Assembly (NCBI GenBank): GCA_009840575.1 | Contig: VXNO01000023.1 | Coordinates: 1-34,745 of the forward strand | DNA length: 34,745 bases | Source of the DNA: Chloroflexota bacterium | GTDB taxonomy: Bacteria > Chloroflexota > Anaerolineae > Aggregatilineales > Phototrophicaceae | Direction of reading: 5' to 3' | Part shown: one piece after another, positions 6,786-14,036 of the stretch | How positions within the stretch are numbered: position 1 is the stretch's first letter | Layout: every line of letters begins with the position of its first letter | Notes under the pieces: generated by a model | The model's database searches: none | What the model saw: the letters and a program-made list of their open reading frames with translations, nothing else | What the model was told of the DNA's origin: nothing | Position numbers and translations under genes: made by a program

Positions 6786-7831
6786 ATGATGCTGATGGGG
6801 ATGACATCCGCGCCTTGCAGCAGGGCAACGCTGATGCGCGCGGCACAAGCCTGCCCCAGCGCGCGAAATGCCTGCCCAGCCGCCGACTCTGGCTCGTGGA
6901 TTGACAGCGGCCTGCCCATATCGCCGCCTTGGCGAATGGAGGCTGTCAGGGGGATCCGCCCCAGAAAGGCGAAGCCGCGCTGATTAGCAAAGTCCTCGCC
7001 GCCGCCACTGCCGAAGAATTCCCCCGCCATATTCTCCACCACGCCCAGCACCGGCACATTCAACTGCTCGAACATCGCCGCGGCGCGAATGGCATCGGAG
7101 ACCGCGACATCCTGCGGCTGCGTAACGATGATGCTGCCAGTCAGCGGGAAGGACTGGGCGAGGGACAGCGGCGCATCGCCCGTGCCCGGTGGCAAATCCA
7201 CGATCATATAGTCCAGGCTGCCCCAGTTGACATCGGTGAAGAACTGGCGGATGGCGCTGTGTAGCATGGGCCCGCGCATAATCATCGGCTTGTCTGGCGA
7301 GGTCAGAAAGCCGCTGCTGATGAGCTTGACTCCGTAGACTTCCAGCGGCTGCATCTTCTTATTGACGACGCGCGGTCTGCCGCTGCCCAAGCCAAACATC
7401 TGTGGCAGGTTGGGGTTGAGGATGTCGGCGTCAATCAGCCCGACGCGCGCGCCCGCCTCCGCCAGGCAGACAGCCAGATTCGTGGCGACAGTGCTCTTGC
7501 CCACCCCGCCCTTGCCGCTGGCGACCGCAACGATGCTGTTCATCGGCATATCCAGACGCCCGTGGATACGCCGGTCGGTCGGAACCTGGGCATCCCAGCT
7601 AATTTTCACCTGCTTGATTCCCGGCACGCGCCCGATCAAGGCGGCGTTGCAGCGCTCGACAAAGACATCTTTTAAGGGGCAAGCTGGCGTCGTCAGCACG
7701 ATGGTGAAGGCAGCAGTGCCATTATCCACTTGCAAATCACTCACCATATTGAGCGTGACAATATCGCGATTGAGTTCGGGCTCGATAACGGTGCCCAGCG
7801 CCGTCATCACTTGCTGATGCAGCTTGTTCAT
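6779..7831 (-). CDS. mrp: Mrp/ApbC-family Fe-S cluster carrier P-loop ATPase
   Basis: A 350-aa protein with the Mrp architecture: an N-terminal MIP18/DUF59 domain (about residues 4-80, with the conserved TTPACPLKD Cys) and a MinD/ParA-type P-loop ATPase (SGKGGVGKST at 105-114, DADILNPNLP, DLPPGTGDAPLS). Mrp proteins and their mitochondrial relative Ind1/NUBPL carry Fe-S clusters to targets. Ind1 is specific for complex I, which fits its place as last gene of the iscX-nuoB-nuoCD-nuoI operon. The C-terminal CxxC that bridges a cluster between two Mrp subunits is not seen: the usual position reads VENMAGEFFGSGGGED. ATG 7831 follows the nuoI TGA after one nucleotide (TGATATG). The frame remains open upstream into nuoI, but that part is only a shadow. 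Confidence 0.88.
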   Translation of the reverse strand: MNKLHQQVMTALGTVIEPELNRDIVTLNMVSDLQVDNGTAAFTIVLTTPACPLKDVFVERCNAALIGRVPGIKQVKISWDAQVPTDRRIHGRLDMPMNSIVAVASGKGGVGKSTVATNLAVCLAEAGARVGLIDADILNPNLPQMFGLGSGRPRVVNKKMQPLEVYGVKLISSGFLTSPDKPMIMRGPMLHSAIRQFFTDVNWGSLDYMIVDLPPGTGDAPLSLAQSFPLTGSIIVTQPQDVAVSDAIRAAAMFEQLNVPVLGVVENMAGEFFGSGGGEDFANQRGFAFLGRIPLTASIRQGGDMGRPLSIHEPESAAGQAFRALGQACAARISVALLQGADVIPISIID

Positions 7832-7832
7832 A

Positions 7833-8654
7833 TCAGCCACCACGTTTGGCGGCTCGGCGCGCCTTGCGTTCCAATGCCTTGCGGCGCCTTTCTTCACGCT
7901 TGGCGTCGTCTTCGCTCCAGGGTGTCGCTCCCCCTGCGCTTGCGGCTGGGGCGGGAGTCGCTTGCGCGGCTGGCTGGGCTGGCGCGGGGGCAGCTTGGGC
8001 GGCTGGACGCGGCGCGCTTGGGCGGCTGCTTGTTTGTCCACGACGCGCTTCTTTGGCGGCGTCTTTGTGTTCCCATGTGCCACGGGACAACATCTCTTCG
8101 TAGGCGCGCGTCGGGGCGATGCTGCGCCAATAGGAATTGGGCTTGGACAAACGGTCTTTGTCGTGGATGTGATGCGTCGTGCGGTCATAACTGGCCAGCT
8201 CGTAGTCATGATCCATCTTGATGGCATCAAAGGGGCAATACTCAGCGCAATAGCCACAATTCATGCAGATGTCGATATCGATGAAGAAGGCTTCTGGCTC
8301 AGGCACGGGCCGCCCGGTGACGGGGTCATTGCCGCGCACGATCCAGATGCACTGCGGCGGGCAGACTTTGGCGCAGATGCCACAGCTGGTGCACCAGTCT
8401 TTGCCGGCGCGGGTGGGGTGGTCTTCGTCTTCGATGATCAGAAAAGGCACGAAGCGGAAACGTTCGGGCACCGCCACTTTTTCGTCCGGGTATTGTACTG
8501 TGATGACGCCTTTGGTCTGCGTGCCTTGACGCACTCCAAAGTTGTCGACCGAATGGCTGTATTTGCGAAAGCCATAACGGATGTCGTCGATATAGGAGTC
8601 GACGAAATGCCGCAGTGTCAGCAGCAAGCCTTTTGCCAAGCCGGTTCCGTACAT
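7833..8654 (-). CDS. nuoI: NADH-quinone oxidoreductase subunit I with basic C-terminal tail
   Basis: A 273-aa NuoI. This subunit carries clusters N6a and N6b that pass electrons from the NADH module to NuoB. Two full CxxCxxCxxxCP motifs are present (Cys 88, 91, 94, 98 and Cys 130, 133, 136, 140). The N-terminal helix region (GLLLTLRHFVDSYIDDI) fits membrane-surface contact. Usual family length is about 150-220 aa. Here residues about 190-240 form an Ala/Pro-rich linker, followed by a basic tail (TPWSEDDA...KALERKARRAAKR) that closely matches the tail of NuoB in the same operon. It lies 22 nt after nuoCD and one base before mrp, so it is co-transcribed. Confidence 0.93.
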   Translation of the reverse strand: MYGTGLAKGLLLTLRHFVDSYIDDIRYGFRKYSHSVDNFGVRQGTQTKGVITVQYPDEKVAVPERFRFVPFLIIEDEDHPTRAGKDWCTSCGICAKVCPPQCIWIVRGNDPVTGRPVPEPEAFFIDIDICMNCGYCAEYCPFDAIKMDHDYELASYDRTTHHIHDKDRLSKPNSYWRSIAPTRAYEEMLSRGTWEHKDAAKEARRGQTSSRPSAPRPAAQAAPAPAQPAAQATPAPAASAGGATPWSEDDAKREERRRKALERKARRAAKRGG

Positions 8655-8676
8655 TTGCCCTCCTCGCTGCGCTTGC

Positions 8677-10551
8677 CTAGCGGTCGGTCTCGCCCAGCAC
8701 GATGTCGATGCTGCCCAGGATGCCTACGATGTCGGCGACTTTGTAGCCTTTGCTCATGATGCCCATGGGCGTCAAGTTGATGAAGCTGGGGGCGCGCACA
8801 TGATAGCGCCAAGGGTTGGCGGTGCCGCTCCTGCCGCCTGCCGACACGATGTAATAGCCCAGCTCGCCCTTGCCATTTTCCACGCGCCCATAGGCTTCGC
8901 CCAAGGGGACGCGGGGAGCATACGCGCCGGGCTTGCCATCCGCCCAGATCGATTGCCCCTTAGTCGCTTCCAGCCGCGGCAAGATCTGCCGCAAAATGCG
9001 CACGCTCTCGCGCAGTTCCTTGACGCGAACCCGATAGCGCGCGTACATATCGCCAGCGTCTTCCACCGCGACATCAAAGTCCAACTCTTCGTAAATACTA
9101 TAGGGGTCGGCGCGGCGAATATCATAAGGCACGCCACTGCCCCGCAGCAGCGGACCAGCCGCGCTGTAGTTGATGGCGTCTTCGGCGCTGAGCACACCCA
9201 CGCCCACCGAGCGCTCGATGAGAATTTCGTTCTGTGTGAGCAGTTGCTCCAGCTCGTCGATCGTGCGCGGGATGCGCTCGCTGACCATCTCGGTGAGGAA
9301 TTGCATGGTGTTGTAATCGCGCACGCGGTCGTTGGTCAGGTTGCTGACGCTTTTTAGCCGTTCAGGCAGGTCGGCAAACAAACCGCCAAAGCGCATATAG
9401 TTGCACATCATACGGCTGCCAGCTACCGCCTCGAAGAAATCCAGAATCCGTTCGCGCTCTTGAATGAAATACAGCACTGGCGTGAAGAACGCGCCGATGT
9501 CGTTCAGCCAAAAGCCGATCGCCCACAGGTGATTGACGATGCGGCTGAGCTCGACCATCATCACGCGCAGCGCCTCGCAGCGATAAGTCGGCTCGTTGTA
9601 GCGTCGCCCCAAGCTCAGCAATTGCTCGACCGCCAGCACGTAGCCATGGTTGTTGCCCATGCTGCTGATGTAATCAAGGCGGTCGGTGAAGGGGATATTG
9701 TGCAGGTAAGTGTTGCGCTCGCCGATTTTTTCATGGTTGCGATGCAAATAGCCCATGACCGGCTCGAGCGATGTCACCGTCTCGCCATCGACCGTCAGCA
9801 CCATGCGGAAGACGCCATGCGTGCTGGGGTGGTGCGGCCCCATATTCACCACCAGCTCATTGGTCTCAAAGCCGTCTTTGTCCATGACGCGCTCGACATC
9901 CACGCCCAAGCCCAGCGATTGGTATACGGCGGTCTCGGATGTATCCATCAAGCGGCTGAGGTCGATCTCGCGCGGATAGCTGACATTCTTGCCAAAGACA
10001 TTTTTCTCTTCAGCGCGGTGCACATGGCCGCCGGGCCAGCGGCTGTCGAATGGCTTCAGCTCTTCTTCATAATAGGCTTCGCGCCAGTCCTTGCGCATGG
10101 GGTGGCCGTGAAAGCCCTCCCACATCAAGATGCGCTTCAAATTGGGATGCCCCGGGAAGCGGATGCCGTATAAGTCCCAGGCTTCGCGCTCTTGGAAGTC
10201 CGCCCCACGCCATACCGAAACCAGTGAGGGGATTTCGGCATTGTCGCGGTCGGTCTGCGCCTTGAAGACCAATGTGCCGCCACCACTGCTGCGGTAGGCG
10301 TGGTAGACCATTTCCATGTGGTCGCCAGCGCCCAGATAATCGACCGCCGTCGCGCTGGAGAGGTAGTCGAAGCCCAGCTCATCGCGGATGACGCGGGCGA
10401 TATCCAGCAGTTGCGCGCTGTCGACGATGATGCCGCCATAGCCTTCGCGGTCGTCGGCGCTGATTGCATCGGGGTAGCTGGCTTTTAAGTGGTCGATCGC
10501 GCCTTCTATGCTCGTGTTGGTCAGGGGCGCGGCGGGGGCGGCAGTCGGCAT
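8677..10551 (-). CDS. nuoCD: Fused NADH-quinone oxidoreductase subunits C and D
   Basis: A 624-aa fusion of the 30-kDa (NuoC, about residues 15-190) and 49-kDa (NuoD, about 225-624) subunits of complex I. The NuoC signature is seen in [19 protein letters not shown] and [11 protein letters not shown]. The NuoD signature is seen in [19 protein letters not shown], the quinone-site His loop, with conserved blocks [17 protein letters not shown] and MFYMRFGG-like MCNYMRFGG. NuoD forms the quinone chamber with NuoB. No separate nuoC or nuoD start with a ribosome site is visible at the junction, so it is a true fusion as in enterobacteria. It starts 6 nt after nuoB; a GAGGA lies in the last nuoB codons. 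It lacks the basic tail found on NuoB and NuoI. Confidence 0.93.
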   Translation of the reverse strand: MPTAAPAAPLTNTSIEGAIDHLKASYPDAISADDREGYGGIIVDSAQLLDIARVIRDELGFDYLSSATAVDYLGAGDHMEMVYHAYRSSGGGTLVFKAQTDRDNAEIPSLVSVWRGADFQEREAWDLYGIRFPGHPNLKRILMWEGFHGHPMRKDWREAYYEEELKPFDSRWPGGHVHRAEEKNVFGKNVSYPREIDLSRLMDTSETAVYQSLGLGVDVERVMDKDGFETNELVVNMGPHHPSTHGVFRMVLTVDGETVTSLEPVMGYLHRNHEKIGERNTYLHNIPFTDRLDYISSMGNNHGYVLAVEQLLSLGRRYNEPTYRCEALRVMMVELSRIVNHLWAIGFWLNDIGAFFTPVLYFIQERERILDFFEAVAGSRMMCNYMRFGGLFADLPERLKSVSNLTNDRVRDYNTMQFLTEMVSERIPRTIDELEQLLTQNEILIERSVGVGVLSAEDAINYSAAGPLLRGSGVPYDIRRADPYSIYEELDFDVAVEDAGDMYARYRVRVKELRESVRILRQILPRLEATKGQSIWADGKPGAYAPRVPLGEAYGRVENGKGELGYYIVSAGGRSGTANPWRYHVRAPSFINLTPMGIMSKGYKVADIVGILGSIDIVLGETDR

Positions 10552-10557
10552 AAGGCT

Positions 10558-11439
10558 TTATTCCTCTTCTGCTGAGGCGCGGCGGCTGGCACGTAGAGCC
10601 TTGCGAGCCAAAGCGCGCAGCCGGCGTTTCTCACGAATGTCTTCGGCTTCTGTCCAGGGGGTGCCGCCAGTCGGCAATTCATAAGCCAGCGCGTTTCCAT
10701 TGGCGGGCGCGGCTTCGGCGGGCGCTGCGGTGCTGGCAGCCGTCTTCGCGGGGGCCAACTGCATGGCGGCGGGCAGCTCGCGGGTACCTAGCGCGGTCAT
10801 CTCTTGCGCGGCGCGTTCAGCCTGGCGGCGGATCATGTCCATCTGGCGCGGGTCGATGATGTCAGGTCCCAGCACTGGCACCGGCGTCGGCTCGGCTGAG
10901 CCTGCGCCATACCAAGGCACATCGTCGCCATTGGCGATGCTTTGCCCATCGATTTTTCGCTGCAAGGCAATCATCCCATACAGCAGCGCCTGGGGAGTCG
11001 GCGGGCAGCCGGGCACATAGACATCCACTGGCAGGTATTTATCCATGCCAGAGACGACATTGTAACCCTCTTTGAAAGGCCCGCCGCCACTGGCGCATGC
11101 GCCCATCGCCAGCACATACTTGGGTTCGGGCATCTGGTTGTAGAGGCGCACGATCGGCACGACCATCTTTTTGGTCACTGTGCCAGAGACGATCATCAAG
11201 TCGGCTTGACGCGGCGTCGCGCGCATGACCTCAAAGCCGAAGCGCGAAAAGTCGAAGCGCGATGAGGCGGTGGCGATCATTTCTATCGCGCAGCAAGCCA
11301 GCCCAAAGAGCATGGGCCACATGGAATTGCGCCGCCCCCAGTTGTAGAGCTGGCTGAGGCTGGTGATGGCGATATTGCTCTCCAGCTCGGCTGGCACGGG
11401 GAATTCGGTTGCATTGAGCTCTTGCAAGTTCAAGTCCAT
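10558..11439 (-). CDS. nuoB: NADH-quinone oxidoreductase subunit B with C-terminal extension
   Basis: A 293-aa NuoB (PSST subunit), which holds cluster N2 next to quinone. The four-cysteine N2 set is visible: tandem C49-C50 (LACCAIEM), C115 (GACASGGG) and C145 (PGCPPTP). The canonical domain ends near residue 170. Most NuoB proteins are about 160-220 aa, so this one has an extra tail of about 90 aa or more. The tail runs through an Ala/Pro-rich linker (about 225-255) to a basic segment (TPWTEAED...[13 protein letters not shown], 260-287) nearly the same as that of NuoI. The ATG is immediately next to the stop of iscX (11440-11442), so the two are translationally coupled. Confidence 0.93.
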   Translation of the reverse strand: MDLNLQELNATEFPVPAELESNIAITSLSQLYNWGRRNSMWPMLFGLACCAIEMIATASSRFDFSRFGFEVMRATPRQADLMIVSGTVTKKMVVPIVRLYNQMPEPKYVLAMGACASGGGPFKEGYNVVSGMDKYLPVDVYVPGCPPTPQALLYGMIALQRKIDGQSIANGDDVPWYGAGSAEPTPVPVLGPDIIDPRQMDMIRRQAERAAQEMTALGTRELPAAMQLAPAKTAASTAAPAEAAPANGNALAYELPTGGTPWTEAEDIREKRRLRALARKALRASRRASAEEE

Positions 11440-11652
11440 CTATTCGCCGCTCTCCTCATACCAATCGCGCAGAATCTGCCGCAGTATCGCATCGTTGACC
11501 AGCGCCGGGTCATCGGCGAAACCCGGCAGCCGCACGATGCGCTCATACAACTCATGTAAGCCGATAGTGTCCAGATCGGCATCGGGGTAGGCGCGCAACA
11601 AAGCCAGGACGATCTCATAATCCGCGTCCCAATACAAAGCCGTCCCCGACAT
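11440..11652 (-). CDS. iscX: IscX-like Fe-S assembly regulator
   Basis: A 70-aa acidic protein that matches the IscX (YfhJ) family over its full length; the E. coli protein is 66 aa. Diagnostic blocks are LYWDADYEIVLALLRAYPD near the N-terminus, the central LPGFADDP and the C-terminal ILRQILRDWYEE. IscX binds the cysteine desulfurase IscS and iron and tunes cluster assembly; it is normally found at the end of isc operons. Here it is instead the first gene of the nuoB-nuoCD-nuoI-mrp operon. A consensus promoter ends 9 nt before the ATG, so the message should have almost no 5' leader. No Shine-Dalgarno is seen. Confidence 0.85.
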   Translation of the reverse strand: MSGTALYWDADYEIVLALLRAYPDADLDTIGLHELYERIVRLPGFADDPALVNDAILRQILRDWYEESGE

Positions 11653-11661
11653 AACGCCACC

Positions 11662-11690
11662 AGTATAGGCAGGCAGCGCGCGATTGTCAA
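11662..11690 (-). promoter_or_regulatory. Consensus promoter of the iscX-nuo-mrp operon
   Basis: On the minus strand TTGACA (11690-11685), a 17-nt spacer and TATACT (11667-11662). The iscX ATG begins 9 nt further at 11652, giving an expected leader of about 2 nt. It is the best match to the sigma70 consensus in the window. Confidence 0.75.
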
Positions 11691-11724
11691 GATTGTTGCA
11701 AAGGCGCTCACGGCAATTGAAAAT

Positions 11725-11750
11725 TAACCACCGAGTACATCGAGTGGTAA
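11725..11750 (-). terminator. Possible terminator hairpin after thrB
   Basis: On the minus strand ACCAC, a 12-nt loop, then GTGGT followed by TAATTTTC. It lies 20-45 nt past the thrB stop and just upstream of the iscX promoter. Its arms resemble the ACCACAGAG-type units of the dispersed repeat, so it may be a repeat relic working as a terminator. Confidence 0.4.
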
Positions 11751-11770
11751 AGCTTTACGGGCGCGGGTGT

Positions 11771-12712
11771 TCAATATGCGCGCAAAACAACAGCGCCGGC
11801 GCGATCCACGCGGGTGGCTTGGGCGCTGCATTGTATATTTGCTTCCTGGTAGGCGCTTTGCATAGCCGCCGCGACCTGTCGAGCGACTTCCGCGCAATCG
11901 CACAGGGCGCAGAGGGCGGGCCCCGCCCCGCCGATGAATAGCGCGATGGCACCGTTGCGTTTTGCCAGCGCCCGCATCTCGCTCAGCAGCGGCATCAAGC
12001 TCGCCCGCGCCGGCTCGATGACCTGGTCGCTTTCCATTGCCGCCCCCAGCGCCTGCAAATCACCACGATGCAGCGCGTCAATCAGCTTGCCAACCATGCC
12101 GGTTTGATGGATGAGCTTGGCGAGTGAAACGTTACCTGGCAGCAGCGCCCGCGCCTGATTCGTCGGTACAGCCACCGCCGGCGTCGCCAGCGCCAGGTGC
12201 AAATTGGTCGGAATGGGCAGCGCTTGGATGGCATCAACTGTGATGCCCGCTACCAGCACGATCCCGCCCAGCAGGCATGGCGCGACATTATCGGCGTGGT
12301 AGCCACTGACCAGCGCCTCGCCTTCCAGGCAGAATGGCAAGAGCTGCTCGCGCGTGAAGGGGCTGCCCAGCAATTTGTTCAAGGCGATGACTGTGACGAC
12401 GGCGCTGGCGGCGCTGCTGCCCAAGCCGCTGGCCAATGGCAAGCCTTTGACCAGGTGAATATCCAGCCCATGTCTCTCGCCCAGGTGAGTAAGCATCGCC
12501 CGCGCCGAAACAGCCGCTACATTCAATTTGGGGTCGCGCGGCAGTTGCCCATCATCGCCATCGATGCGGCTGATGACGATTTCGGGCGCATCTCGCCAGG
12601 ACACAGTCGCTCTGTCGCCCATGCCAGCCAGCGCCATGCCCAGAATATCAAAGCCGACGCCCAGGTTCGCCACCGTGGCCGGGGCGAAGGCTTCTGCACT
12701 GGAAAAAACCAT
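11771..12712 (-). CDS. thrB: Homoserine kinase
   Basis: A 313-aa GHMP-family kinase of normal length for ThrB. It phosphorylates homoserine to O-phosphohomoserine in the threonine pathway. The ATP-binding GHMP motif is GLPLASGLGSSAAS (about residues 90-103). The N-terminal APATVANLGVGFDILG is the usual substrate-side motif, and the C-terminal FIGGAGPALCAL matches the third GHMP motif. It is divergent from thrC (46-bp gap), which uses its product, so a shared control region is likely. The start ATG 12712 gives a normal N-terminus (VFSSAEAFAPAT). Confidence 0.92.
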   Translation of the reverse strand: MVFSSAEAFAPATVANLGVGFDILGMALAGMGDRATVSWRDAPEIVISRIDGDDGQLPRDPKLNVAAVSARAMLTHLGERHGLDIHLVKGLPLASGLGSSAASAVVTVIALNKLLGSPFTREQLLPFCLEGEALVSGYHADNVAPCLLGGIVLVAGITVDAIQALPIPTNLHLALATPAVAVPTNQARALLPGNVSLAKLIHQTGMVGKLIDALHRGDLQALGAAMESDQVIEPARASLMPLLSEMRALAKRNGAIALFIGGAGPALCALCDCAEVARQVAAAMQSAYQEANIQCSAQATRVDRAGAVVLRAY

Positions 12713-12728
12713 GCGCTGCCGCTATCCT
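12700..12728 (+). promoter_or_regulatory. Candidate promoter of thrC
   Basis: TGGAAA (12700-12705), a 17-nt spacer and TATCCT (12723-12728). It overlaps the divergent thrB start codon. A GGGAG ribosome site precedes the thrC ATG by about 7 nt. Each hexamer matches consensus at four of six positions, so this is a moderate call. Confidence 0.35.
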
Positions 12729-12758
12729 TGCTGCCTTGCCAGGCGCGGGAGTCTGCGA

Positions 12759-14036
12759 ATGTCCAGCAGTCTACAATGTATTGATTGCGCGCAACAATAC
12801 CCACTTAATCGCGTCATCTATGCTTGTGAACGCTGCGGCGGCTTGCTTGATGTCGCTCACGATTTTGCTGCGAGCACAGGAAAAATCACCCGCGAACTAT
12901 TTGACGAGCGCTTGGGCGCGCTGGACTTCCCATACAACAGCGGCGTCTGGCGCTTCAAGGAGCTGGTTTACCCCGATATCGAAGACGCGCATATCGTCAG
13001 CCGTGGCGAAGGCAATACCAACTTGTATGAATTGCCGCGCCTGGCTGCTTCTGTCGGCGTCGATTCATTTATGCTCAAGCACGAGGGCGAGAACCCGACC
13101 GGCTCCTTCAAAGACCGCGGCATGACCAGCGGACTCAGCCACGCCAAAGGCCTGGGCATGACACGAGTCGCTTGCGCCTCGACCGGCAATACCTCCGCGT
13201 CCATGGCTTCGTATGCTGCGCTGGCGGGTATGCAGGGCATCATTTTTTTGCAGAACACAGCCATCGCGCTGGGCAAGCTGGCGCAGGGTATCGCTTATGG
13301 CGGCACCTGCTTGCAGATAAACGCCGACTTCGACCGCAATATGGCGCTCGTTCGCCAAGTGGCGGAACGGCTGGGCATCTATGTGCTCAACAGCATCAAC
13401 CCTTTTCGGCTGGAGGGGCAAAAGTCGATTCTCTTTGAGGCGCTGCAGCAGATGCGCTGGCAAGCGCCGGACTGGGTCATCGTGCCCGGCGGCAACCTGG
13501 GCAATAGCTCGGCATTTGGCAAGGCGCTGCTGGAGATGCACACAGTCGGGCTGATCGACCGGCTGCCGCGCTTGGCGATCGTACAAGCCGAGGGCGCGAA
13601 CCCGCTCTACCGCCATTATGCCAGCGGCTTTCGCGGTTTCCAGCCGGTCAAAGCCGATACCATCGCCACCGCAATCAAAATCGGTGACCCTGTCAACTTA
13701 CAAAAAGCCATCCGCGCGCTGGAATGGACGGGCGGCGTCGTCGAGCAGGTCAGCGACCAGCAGATCATGGATGCCAAAGCGCTGATTGATGGCGCGGGCA
13801 TCGGCTGCGAGCCAGCCTCGGCTTGTTCGCTGGCGGGGGCGCGAAAATTGGTCGAGCGCGGCATCATCAAACGCGGCGATACCGTGCTGGGCATATTGAC
13901 CGGGCATGTGCTGAAAGACCCGGCTGCCACCATCGGCTACCACGCCGACGAGCTGCCCGGCATCACCGCGCAAAGGCGCAACCCCATGCTGCGCGCTGAA
14001 GATGACCTGGAGCAAATCGTGGCGCTGCTGGCTTAG
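12759..14036 (+). CDS. thrC: Threonine synthase
   Basis: A 425-aa PLP enzyme that converts O-phosphohomoserine to threonine. An N-terminal zinc-ribbon-like pair (C7-x2-C10 and C23-x2-C26) is typical of the longer ThrC class. The PLP Lys is K118 in ENPTGSFKDRG, and the PLP-phosphate loop is PGGNLGNSS. ATG 12759 has a GGGAG ribosome site at 7 nt and starts the protein just before the zinc ribbon. The frame is open to 12528, but that part lies in thrB antisense. Its TAG shares three bases with the TAA of the convergent metB-like gene (TTAG, 14033-14036), so there is no room for a terminator between them. Confidence 0.93.
   Translation: MSSSLQCIDCAQQYPLNRVIYACERCGGLLDVAHDFAASTGKITRELFDERLGALDFPYNSGVWRFKELVYPDIEDAHIVSRGEGNTNLYELPRLAASVGVDSFMLKHEGENPTGSFKDRGMTSGLSHAKGLGMTRVACASTGNTSASMASYAALAGMQGIIFLQNTAIALGKLAQGIAYGGTCLQINADFDRNMALVRQVAERLGIYVLNSINPFRLEGQKSILFEALQQMRWQAPDWVIVPGGNLGNSSAFGKALLEMHTVGLIDRLPRLAIVQAEGANPLYRHYASGFRGFQPVKADTIATAIKIGDPVNLQKAIRALEWTGGVVEQVSDQQIMDAKALIDGAGIGCEPASACSLAGARKLVERGIIKRGDTVLGILTGHVLKDPAATIGYHADELPGITAQRRNPMLRAEDDLEQIVALLA

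Noticed and set aside
7832-8257. Long N-terminal extension of the mrp frame through nuoI
   Set aside because: It lies in another frame of nuoI, is Pro/Arg/Ser-rich and has no Mrp-like sequence. The MIP18 domain begins right after ATG 7831.
7824-8759. 311-codon open frame antisense to nuoI and its junctions
   Set aside because: It spans two gene boundaries of the operon and is rich in Gly/Cys/Arg. NuoI on the other strand has both ferredoxin motifs.
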